A DNA stretch of 64,000 nucleotides, from NCBI GenBank assembly GCA_017893485.1, contig CM030363.1, positions 86,197,730 to 86,261,729 on the forward strand, read 5' to 3'. Below, piece by piece: positions 54,904 to 64,000 of the stretch. A model generated the notes under the pieces. The model was not told the DNA's origin. It saw only the letters and a list, made by a program, of their open reading frames with translations, and made no database searches. Within the stretch, counting starts at the first letter, position 1. Each line of letters opens with the position of its first letter. A program made the translations under genes and the position numbers. The DNA comes from Hemerocallis citrina (Eukaryota; Streptophyta; Magnoliopsida; Asparagales; Asphodelaceae).

Positions 54904-56620
54904 ATGGCACGAACACGCAGTAATGTAGGACCCTCAGGTAGTACTAGTAGGTCATAGGTAAGTAGTATGCTTTTGGATGTTTAAAGAATATGATTATTTT
55001 CATGCATTTAACAACAATTATTTATTTATGCAGGACGAGACAAATGAAGCTGGTGCAAGTGTCTGAGGACGGGAACCACGAACGTGCAGTGGACAACCCC
55101 CGAGTAGTACCACCGAGCCTTCTACTAGCTGTGGTGGAGGATGCAGACACACAATTGTACATGTAAGTTGTATATAATTACTTAGTACTGTTTTGAATTT
55201 TTTATTATAATGTTATAGCTAATATAACAAATATTTCAAGTTTGTATAGATTGTTGGTCAGTCTTCTTCGTCTACCAATGTTGGCTAGGAATCTTCGTCT
55301 TCTGTTGCACATAGAGGTTCAGATTTAAGAGAACCTACACTGCTGACGTTGCAACAGAATCACAAATCCTAGTCTGTGTGGAACTGTTCATCGAAGCAGT
55401 GCACTTTCTGTACGCACATGATGTTGCTAATGCACCCACATACACATGGCTTGTTAGCCGACGCTGGTTTATATGGAGCAGAATTAATGGGGTCGATGAA
55501 GCTAGATTGTGCTCTGATTACAGCTCTTCTCGAGAGATGGCGGCCGGAGACACATTTGCGCCATCTACTCGCAAGAGAGATGATCGTCACACTTCAAGAT
55601 GTCGTGGTCATTTCAGGACTTCTGATTGATGGGATGACAATGATTGGTAGTTTGAGCAGCTCTTTAAAGAATTCCTCGGTGTTCAACCAAGTAAGACGGC
55701 TTTTGTTGGCCAATCTATTCGACTCTCCTGACTTAAGTCAATGTTCGACGGATTCTTGAATGATGATTCACCCGAGTTTCATGTTTAGTGCAACACCCGG
55801 GCCTACCTACTGACCCTATTTGGAAGCGATATCTTCCTAAACTCCAGTGATGATACCGTACAGTTGATGTACCTACCATTGATAGCTGACCTTAGCAAAG
55901 CTGGCTGATACAGTTGGGGTAGTGCCGCATTAGCATACTTGTACAGAAGTTTGTGTGGTGGAGCATTGAATGTAGTACAGATGATGGGGCCGATGGTGAA
56001 ACTATAGGTTTGGAGCTGGTAGCATTTACATGTCGGTCGACTCCGGATAAGAAAGCAGTCATAGTGGTGGATGGAACACGCAGATAATGAAACAATGTTG
56101 GCTCCTATTGGTGTGTACTAAACTAAGGGGGACACGTGGAAAGATAACCCACATGGGGTGTTAACTTACTATAAATATGAACCTGAGTAGTTGCGAGATG
56201 AGTTCGTCAAATAGGAGCCGTACACGACCGAGAGACTGGAACCTGCTTGCACGACGCTCAACTATGGTGTTATAAAGTTTTACTCTCTGAACTGAGTGAT
56301 TCAGTTCGGACTCCAACAGAATATCCTGATCGAATGATCGTATGACACTGCCCTGCACGGTGTGAAAGGGATGGATCATTTACCTGATCATGATTGGGCA
56401 AAATATCACCAACTTCATGTCGAATCATGGAATGACCGGAGGTTTAATATGATCATTGAAAGTATTCCTCCATATGAGGCTCGTTACATGGTGCCTACAT
56501 GTCTTGGGTATCGGAGCATCACATGGTTGTATATTTCTCTTCCTTCCACTGTACCATCCGGGGTCCAACTACCAGTTCCGAGGAGAGTTACATAACTAGC
56601 TTTCAGGTATTCCTTTTTTC
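54904..56620 (+). pseudogene. Plant Mobile Domain (MAIN/MAIL-like, PMD-C type) gene
   Basis: A start MARTRSNVGPSGSTS (54904) ends in a donor-like GTAAGTAG. Further small exon-like pieces lie near 55034-55163. The PMD proper begins at about 55450: AGLYGAELMGSMKLDCALI, TALLERWRPETHLRH, MIVTLQDVVVISGLLIDG, then in shifted frames YLLTLFGSDIFLNSSDDTVQ, YSWGSAALAYLYRSLCGG and finally HDWAKYHQLHVESWNDRRF. These match the aminotransferase-like plant mobile domain (PF10536) of MAIN/MAIL1-type proteins, nuclear factors for silencing and genome stability that also occur inside MULE and Gypsy elements. Frame changes and stops break it. Its position right behind a MULE transposase on the same strand suggests the transposon-carried form. 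Confidence 0.75.
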
Positions 56621-58523
56621 AACCCATGTATCATCAGAAGGCATCGTCATCTCGATCCATTGTAAGATAGAATATTTTATTTTTTATTTCATATATTTAT
56701 CTTCAACTTTTTTCCCATTTGAATCATTCTAATTTGTATATTGTACAAATATCACATCTTGCCATGTCTTTTCCCAAAATATAAACTGTGCGTTATTTAT
56801 ATCAAAATAAAGGTGTACAAGTCTATTATAATTTCTTAGTTATAAGTTTGCTCAAAATATTGTGTCTATTACCCTGAATTCTTTGAAATATACAGATAGT
56901 CGAAATACTGAAATATTGCCACTGTACAGTCTTGTAAAATTCATATAAAATTCAATTCTTTATGAAAATTTGATTTCTTAGAATTTTCAGAAAGTTTAAC
57001 GAGTCTACTACAACTTCTTAGTTCTGAATTTTTCAAATTACTTTATTTACAATGCTGAAATGACCAAAAACCGGAATGTGTACAGATTTCCAGCAACTAG
57101 TCAACTACTAACCAGTTCTGAGTTTATATTTTATTAAAATAGTAAACGTCCACCAAATCTTATGAAATTTTAAAGTGATGTTCCTGAAACATACAAGATG
57201 CTCCCTAAAAAGTTTTAGTTCAAGATTCTGACAATTTTAATAAATATAATTTTCTAAAGTGCAAACAAAATTCAAAACAGAAACTTTCATTGTATGATTT
57301 AGAAACTTTGTGTACAAATACATATCCAATTCGTTCAATATAATCATAATATATTACCATGCACCCAAACAACATCATTTCAACTTATCTAGAAGACAAT
57401 GTATCAATTAGCATGCATTTCTATTCTAAACATCATCATCACAAATTAATCATTACTCATATGTATAGTTAATTTTATATATCAATTTTTCTACACATGC
57501 AATCTATTTTACTTTAGAAAACAAGAAAGAACACCCACCTCAATGAAGATTATAATGTAGAAGAAAACTCCAAGAAGTTGCTCATAGCTCCAAGAATAGG
57601 ACTCCCTTCTCCTCCTAGCAAGCTTTCCAAACAAGAACTCGAACAACTCTCATTTTCTTTTATTCTCTTTCTTTTCTTTTCTTTTCTTTTGATTCCAGTG
57701 TGAATTGTTCATGAAACATGAGAGGCTATTTATAAGGATAAATGGGTGAATGAAGAGACACCCATTACCCAAGAATAAATACCCATTATCAAAATTAATC
57801 ACCCACTCACCATTACTACACAAACCCCCACCTCTTCTTATTCCTTCATGAATTGGCCAACCCTTGGATTTCCCACATGTGCACACTTCTCATGCATTTG
57901 TTCATAGTCTAAATGTATATATTTTTAACATGACAAGTGCATATGTTTAAAAAGTGTACATTTAAAATGTAGCATAAAATTATGGGCTTTTTTTTAAAAT
58001 AAATTTTCTAATGAATAAATTTTCTAATGAGCTTTAAGATGGACTTTAATCCCATGGGTTTTCAATTAGAAAATAAATAATACAATTTGTGACAAATAAA
58101 ATGAGAATAAAAATTTACTTGTCATCTTAGAAAATTTTAAAAGTAAAAAATGCACATAAAATTTTACATGCGATGCACGTGCTAAATATTAAAAATTAAT
58201 TTGAGCAAACGAAAAGCAGTCAAAATATAAGACATGTATATTTAATAATGCTATAGATATTTAACATAACGGAAAATATACGTAATCGACACGTGTATTG
58301 AAAACACGTGCAATGTACGTATAAAACACATGGATTAAAATAATGCTTGAGTTGGCTAAAGATAGGATTGAAATGAGTTTTGAGAAAATGGAAAACATAT
58401 AAATAATCAGAATATGACATTTATATAAAAATACGTTACAAATATTAATCGTAACGGTACAAAATACACGTGCGTAACACACATGGGTAAAATTGTCATT
58501 ACTCAATTTTGCAGGGTGTTACA
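56621..58523 (-). repeat. Partial minus-strand Gypsy LTR (5' part)
   Basis: From 58523 going left the minus strand reads TGTAACACCCTGCAAAATTG, CACGTG-rich palindromes (58295-58325), a TATA box (57734-57727) and a leader with GGAGTTTTCTTC...GAGGTGGGTGTTC, in the same order as the chromovirus LTR. Left of about 56770 no LTR features are recognised, so the 3' half is missing or unrecognised. It lies directly against the Tat sequence at 58524. Confidence 0.65.
57727..57734 (-). promoter_or_regulatory. TATA box of the partial LTR
   Basis: TATAAATA on the minus strand, followed downstream by a GA-rich leader (57690-57655). Confidence 0.55.
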
Positions 58524-58789
58524 TGTGTGGTCAGTCATGTGGCTCAGACTCAATCTGCTGGTTTGCTATTTTCTTAGGATTGTTTGAGAGACCGAGGTGG
58601 TTCTTCGGTAGCCAGGGGGTCCGCAGGCTAAACACGTCCCTCAATTGGAATATCCCCTTCCTCGAGGCAGTAGAGACGACTCTAAGGGAGACTCAATCTT
58701 GTTGATCGCTTCTATTGAACTTGTATTGATATATTGTTGTGTAAATGAAAATCTTCTAAGTGTTCAAACATTGTCTCTTGTCCTCTTTG
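58524..58789 (+). pseudogene. Tat accessory (antisense) gene, 3' end
   Basis: The + strand reads CWFAIFLGLFERPRWFF, then in another frame WNIPFLEAVETTLRETQSC, matching the end of the copy at 21287-21896 (FPSLEGVEMTLREACKL). The 3' flank (ATCTTCTAAGTGTTC) is also shared. Only the last part of the gene is present. Confidence 0.55.
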
Positions 58790-60330
58790 AGTAGTAGCTC
58801 TTTGTGTTAGAGTAGCTGAGGCAACTCTAGTAGAGAGTTGGACCTCTTGTGCCCTGGTTGTGGCAAGTTGCCGGAGTGTCATTTGGGAGGGGCTTGACCC
58901 CAATTATGTTAGTCAAGGTAGATAACGAGCTTTGATAGCTATTTCTAATAGCGAGTTGAGCTATCTAACTAGAATATTTGTATGTCGTTAGAGCAACTTC
59001 GGGCCAGGAGTGTAAACTCTAGACTTGTTCTTTAAGCGTTTCAGGAGCGGGTCGTGTGGTGAGTTGAGTCTCTACGCTTGCTTGGGTGCAAGCTGCTAAA
59101 GCAACTCTCTGAACCAAGAGTATAAACTCTGAATTGAATGAGTTTAGGAGAAGATCAAGTGGTGAGTTGGGCTTTCGTACTTGCTTGGTGGCAAGTTTCT
59201 AGAGAAACTCTTTAACTATGTGTACGGACTCTATACTTGTCCTTTAGTTGTTCCAGGAGCAGATCGAGTGGCTAGTTGAGTCTTTGAGCTTGCTTGGGTG
59301 AAAGCTGCTTGAGAAACTCTTTGAACCACAAGTGTGGACTTCGAATGGGTTAATGGGTTAATAACAAGTTTTAGGAGTATATTGAATGGCGAGTCAAGCC
59401 CGTACTCAGCGGAAAGTTGTTAAAGCAGCTCTTCAACCAAGAGTATGAACTCCAAACTCGTCTGTTAGGTGATTCGGGAGCAGATCGAGTTGCGATTTGA
59501 ATCTCTAAGCTTGCTTGGGTACAAGCTACTGGAGCAACTATCTAAACCACGAGTTGGACTCCGAACCGGTTGATAACGGGTTTTAGGAGCATATCGAATG
59601 GCGAGTTGAGCTTCGCACTTGCTTGGTGGCAAGTTGCTAGAGCAACTCTTTGAACCATGAGTATGGACTCTGAACTCGTCATTTCGGTGTTTCAAAAGCA
59701 GATCGAGTAGCAAATTGAGCCCCTGAGTTTGCTTAAGTGCAAGCTGCTAGAGTAACTATTTGAACCATGAGTATGGACTCCAAACAGTTTGATAATGATT
59801 TTAGGAGCAGGTCGAATGGCGAGTCGACCCTACACATGCTTGGTAACAAATCTCTAGAGCAACTTTTGAACCATGAGTGTGAACTCCAAAATCGTCTGTT
59901 GGGTGTTCTAAAAGAAAATCGAGTGGCAAGTTGAGTCCCTGAGAATACTTGGGTGCAAGCTACTAGAGCAACTCTCTGAACCATGAGCATGGACTCTGAA
60001 CGGGTTGGTGACAAGTTTTAGGCAAAGATCAAATGGAGAATTGAGCTCCACACTTGCTTCATGGCAAGTTGCTAGAGAAAATCGTGACCCATTGGTTTGG
60101 ACTTCGAACTCGTCAATTAGGTGTTTCAGGAGCAGATCGAGTGGCAAGTTGAGTCCATGAGCATGCTTGCAATGTACGATGGCAATTCTCTGAACCAGGA
60201 GTATGAACTTCGAATAGATTGACGATGAGTTTTAGCAGCAGATCAAATGATGAGTTAAGCTTTGCACTTGCTTGGTGGCAAGTTGCTAAAGCAACTCTTG
60301 AACCATGGGTATGGACTCTGAACTCATTCT
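58790..60330. repeat. Roughly 109-bp tandem array, about 13 copies
   Basis: Units with the cores CTTGCTTGGTGGCAAGTTGC, AGAGCAACTCTTTGAACCAT and GAGTATGGACTC recur at 59088, 59191, 59300, 59411, 59520 and 59629 and on to about 60330. The spacing is 103-111 bp, and neighbouring units alternate between two subtypes (GCAAGCTGCT and GCAAGTTGCT). Several minus-strand frames read through units, giving repetitive VHTHGS-x-SCSS peptides; these are a by-product of the period. The same repeat family is at 21960-22374. Confidence 0.85.
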
Positions 60331-60556
60331 CTATGGTGCTTAATGAGTAGTTGATGTTGCTCGAGGGCACACCAGTTGTTTGACTTATTGTTTCCATACA
60401 AGGACTTGTATAAGAATTTTGCAAAAGAAAAGACTATTTTTTTTTGAAAAAATCAAACTAAGTGGTTGCTTTGATTGCTAGCCTTTATTACATGCTATGA
60501 TTGTTGTAAGTGTCAGCCTTTATATCATGTTTGAAGCTAATCACAAGGGGAGGGTG

Positions 60557-61440
60557 TTAAGCATCCTTGTTGTACTTTATCAGGTGCTTGGCATTCCAAG
60601 TCTTCGATATCTTCTTCCCCCCAGGTCTTCAAGTCAGTAATCTTTTGGGCAGACCACTTGTGAGACCCTATTTAATCCCTCACAGTTAGGGGGGCAAGCT
60701 TTCCTTTCTTGTGTGGGTTGCATATCTCAGGCTTTCGAAGGATGAAGTTCCCTCTTTGTGATTTTCCGGGTGGACCTTCAAGTTTTAGAACTTCTCTACC
60801 ATCTAGATTGACCCGAGGTCATTTGAGTTCTGCTCTTCATTGAAGGAGAGAAGGCGAAGGGAAGACATTCAAACTTCTAGAGGGATAATTGCTTCTATGT
60901 CGAAGGTGAGGTTGAATTGGGATTCTCTCGTTGGTATTCTCTTTGTGGTTCTATAGGACCATAACACACTTGGGAGTTCTTCGACCGATAGCCTCTTCAG
61001 AGCTTCACCAAGTCTCTTCTTAAGCCCATCCAAGATTTGCTGATTGGCATTCATGGCTTGGGCATTGGTCTGGGGGTGTGAGAAAGAGGAAAACCATTGT
61101 TCAACTCCCAGATCGGTGCAAACCTTGTGGAATCCCTTGCTGGCAAATTGTGTTCCATTTTCGTTTACTAGTGTCCGGGGGATCCCAAACCGACAGACAA
61201 GTTCTTCCAGAAGAATTACTGAATCTTATGCTCTGTAACACAAGTCCATTCCCCACATTGGGAAGGGGATGGGGCTTGACATAGAGCTGAGTTGGCTTGA
61301 GGTACTCGCTTGATGGAAGAGTACTTCTGGCAAGGGATGCATTGGCGGATGTATGCCTGGGCATCGTTGAGGAAAATGGGCCAATATTATTCGTGATGGA
61401 GAATTTTTCGTACAAAAGACCTCATTATCAAGTAATTGCC
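60557..61440 (-). pseudogene. Tat integrase core and C-terminus
   Basis: The minus strand reads ELVCRFGIPRTLVNENGTQF, KVCTDLGVEQWFSSFSHPQT, then NANQQILDGLKKRLGEA and ELPSVLWSYRTTKRIPT with FNLTFDIEAIIPLEV. These are Tat integrase landmarks. The usual catalytic aspartate (SDNGTQF) is replaced (NENGTQF), and the catalytic glutamate of QTNGQVEAVN is lost in QTNAQAMNAN. The C-terminal domain continues with stops and ends in TWNAKHLIKYNKDA and TAA (60557-60559). Confidence 0.85.
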
Positions 61441-61958
61441 TCCTACTCCTTCATGCACCTCTTTGAGAATGTGATAAGCCTCTTCAGGGAAGATGCATTG
61501 TAAGTAAGGTCGACCTCAACCTGGGTGTAGGAGTGCTTATAGAGGATTCCTTCGACAAGTGTATATCTTTTTGCCCTCACCTGGATCTTTCTTGCTTTTT
61601 TGAAGTCTGATGGGAGGACTCCCCTATCGAGGAAGTCGATCAAGGGTTTCAGCCAGCAATCTCTAGGTGTTTAGGAGGTGACAAATATGAGCTCCACTGT
61701 CTCCTCTTCGATGCTTGATTAAAGAAGGACCTCGATGAGCAAAGTATGGTTGAGTCCATCGAACGATGAAGAGGCTAACTTGGAGAGGTATCTGCTTGCC
61801 TGTTTTTCTCCCGTGAGGATGCTAGTGACTTCAGCTTCCTTGAATGTGGATATGAGCTTCTTCACATAAACTAAGTATTTGACCATGTGGTTATCTTTGG
61901 CTTCATATTCCCCCCAGATTTGATTCACTACTAGTTGTGAGTCGAAAAACACCCCGAC
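61441..61958 (-). pseudogene. Tat RNase H (second, archaeal-type) and H2C2 region
   Basis: From 61945 the minus strand reads VFFDSQLVVNQIWGEYEAKD, then YLVYVKKLISTFKEAEV and YLSKLASSSFDGL. This is the additional RNase H typical of Tat elements, with the DSQLVV aspartate kept. Downstream, DFLDRGVLPSDFKKARKI and AKRYTLVEGILYKHS lead into the integrase zinc finger. The N-terminal part of RNase H and the RT are beyond the LTR at 61959. Confidence 0.8.
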
Positions 61959-64000
61959 TGTAACGCCCCGAATTCCAAAACACGGTAATTCGTAGCACAA
62001 CAGGATCTTTTATTTCAAATTCGTACAATTTTACAAGGAGTTTAAAACTTTTTCATACAACACTGTTATTTTACATTAACGCAGCAGAAAAATAAAACAA
62101 TTACAACACAATAAAATACAACTTGAATGACAATAACTAAAATCTGACAGCAATCTTTAGCACCAAATCATCTTTTGTGTTCTTTTGCAAATCCCAATCC
62201 TGCACTAAAAACTGTGGGCACATCAATTGCTTACAACCGACGTTATATTATAAAACAGCCATCCTCACTATACCGTAATATAATGATTCTTTATACTTTA
62301 GCAAACACAAACACAATCTTGAATGCAAAACAAAGTGTGAAGAGTGACTACCGTAAACATGTCAGTGTATGATATGCCTTAGATGCCTAATGCAAACTCA
62401 CACTACGATGCACTAATGCATACTTGTTCGGATTCTATGCATGCCATTCTACATAGGTCTGAGGGCAAGCTCTTATCGTACTCCACAATATAGGGTTTAA
62501 TCCCTCGCCATGAATTACTACTACGATGACTAATGTATGTTTTAGATATTCTGAAAGTATCTAGTGCCACCCCGATAGTTTTTGAGTATCGTACTCCCAC
62601 TTCAAGTGATTTGGACACACTGCCTCACACCAAGTAAATCTGGAGACGAATACCCACACAGCGAGCTATGACCCCGATAATTCTTGAGTATCACACTCCC
62701 ACTTCAAGTGATTTTTGACACACTGCCTCACACCCAGTAATTCTATAAGTGAATACCCACACCACGCTGTCACTGGTACCTCATCACACAAATACCCCAC
62801 GTGTGTCGCCTCGATCCCAGTAATTTTGGAGTAATACCCCCCACCGCGAGCCTCAACCCCGGTAATTCTGGAGATACCTCCCACTGCGCTATCTAGGCCC
62901 CTCATACCAATGTTTGCCCATTCTTCATCACAACTCCCCTTAGTGCCTAACACTAAGTTTTAGTTTGGAAAATTATCACAACCTAGAGCTAGCTCACCCT
63001 ACCAGACTTAAACCAACACAAGAGAAAGTCAGCCCACACTGGCTACTTCTCAAAAAGAGAGTCAATCCACAGTGGTTACTCCTTGGATTTTCATAATAAA
63101 AACTGTCGGTCACTTGGATCTCGCCTAGCCTCTAGATTCCAACAACTATCTCATTGTAGAGATCAACAATAGGTTATATTCAACCTCAACAATATTATTT
63201 CAATTTTCAAAGCAACAATTTTCTTCAACCCTGATGTATTCAACTTCCATAATTTGCTCACTAATAATCTCCAAATCAATTTCCTCATAATTAACTCTTA
63301 AATAGGCAATCAAGAAAATCACTTTCAAAGTCTTTTCAAAACTCATTTTCTTCAAATTAATCCTCATTCAAACATTTATACCGTTTCACATTAATTTATA
63401 TTTCAAACCAAATTCGTTCTCGATTTTCGAACTTCTTTAAAAATCATCCCTAAAATTATTCATTTCTATTTCCACTTTATCTCACTTTTTAAAGAAAAAT
63501 CAATCATTATAATCTTCAATTATATGCATTTTTTCAATTTGAAATCCAACTCCACTCATAAACAAAACATACCATTTTTTATTCTAAAATTTTCTTTTAA
63601 TAATACTCTACTAATTTTCTCCAATTTTAAGAAAATTTCCAATTTATTTTAATCTCCAATTTATTTTAATAATACTCTACTAATATAAAAATCTCCAATT
63701 TATTTTAATAATACTCTACTAATTTTCTCATAATTTTTCCCAAAAAAAAATAACCCAAACCCAAAGAATAAAAAAAAGGTGTTAAATCCGAACGCTTTAC
63801 ACAGCTCGAACCAACGCCAGCAAGGAGCCAGCCCAACGCCCACTGACTAGGCCACATGTGGACCCAGTCTCAAGAGGCACTGCATGTGCTAAATACCTAA
63901 ATCCCCCTTCGTTTAAAATCCAAAATATTTGGAACAACAACAGTGCACACCCCCGCTCGAACCCGCGCCAATAGAGAGGCAACACAATGCCTACCCACTG
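61959..64000 (-). repeat. Gypsy LTR family B, 3' part, inserted in Tat RNase H
   Basis: On + it starts TGTAACGCCCCGAATTCC and follows 22375-24400 over its whole visible length, including the GAGTATCGTACTC palindromes and the GAACCCGCGCC block at the window end. It interrupts the Tat RNase H frame directly after CCGAC (61954-61958), the expected left target-site copy. The other end is outside the window. Confidence 0.85.

Larger units (their letters stand above)
58524..61958 (-). mobile_element. Tat-lineage Ty3/Gypsy element, 3' half
   Basis: On the minus strand: RNase H, pre-integrase finger and integrase (61958-60557), then a tandem array (60330-58790), then the end of an accessory gene that runs on the opposite strand (58524-58705). 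This order, with a gene antisense to pol behind a satellite-like region, is known for several Tat elements. The element is cut on the right by an LTR inserted at 61959 and on the left by an LTR ending at 58523, so its own LTRs are not visible here. Confidence 0.7.

Noticed and set aside
59465..60424. Series of minus-strand frames with repeated VHTHGS peptides
   Set aside because: They follow from the roughly 109-bp tandem units and are in different frames from unit to unit, so not a gene.
1..64000. CRISPR arrays, bacterial operons or phage genes
   Set aside because: None seen; splice sites, LTRs and plant gene fragments show a plant nuclear genome, and the tandem repeats lack spacer structure.

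Overview
This is nuclear DNA of a flowering plant, probably a eudicot. It is AT-rich, has plant splice signals and carries fragments of plant genes (CDKB2, Derlin, PPR, a YebC/TACO1-like gene). It is almost entirely transposable elements in several layers. No intact host gene was found, and every long coding stretch is broken by stop codons or frameshifts.

Layout. (1) 1-6990: a composite element with inverted arms of about 1.2 kb (1-1207 and 5700-6910) around fragments of unrelated host genes: the last exon of a CDKB2-type kinase (+), the last exon of a Derlin (-), a PPR segment (-) and two unrecognised exon-like pieces. This is the architecture of a Pack-MULE; the left end lies outside the window. 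(2) 7100-8300: TA-rich DNA with a 0.33-kb MITE, two adjacent copies of a palindromic 0.18-kb MITE and a 0.3-kb non-autonomous Helitron. (3) 8300-17518: the end of a YebC/TACO1-like gene (-), split by a Ty1/Copia element (10754-17285, TSD AAGCT). (4) 17519-22374: a 3.4-kb Gypsy LTR (family A) with primer-binding site, then a piece of a Tat-lineage element. (5) 22375-31862: a coding-poor Gypsy element on the minus strand (3' LTR, internal region, primer site) whose 5' LTR is a mosaic of LTR pieces in both orientations. (6) 31863-34187: a Tat-type accessory gene on the minus strand. (7) 34188-47438: two Tekay-like chromovirus bodies sharing a central LTR. Both lack the integrase core at the same junction. 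(8) 47439-48480: a probable Tat LTR piece. (9) 48480-56650: a decayed Mutator-like transposase gene followed by a Plant Mobile Domain gene, interrupted by a solo family-A LTR (51015-54429). (10) 56770-58523: a partial minus-strand LTR. (11) 58524-61958: the Tat element, with RNase H and integrase on the minus strand, a roughly 109-bp tandem array, then an accessory gene on the opposite strand. It is cut in its RNase H by an LTR (61959 to the end of the window).

How the parts relate. The elements parasitise one another. Family-A and family-B LTRs lie inside Tat and MULE sequences, and the Copia lies inside a host exon. The two chromovirus copies show that an integrase-less, nonsense-bearing form was itself copied. 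The most informative regions are the gene-capturing inverted repeat, the integrase-deleted chromovirus pair, the Tat accessory gene antisense to pol, and the MULE carrying a Plant Mobile Domain gene. All identifications were made by reading translations by eye; no database search was possible.
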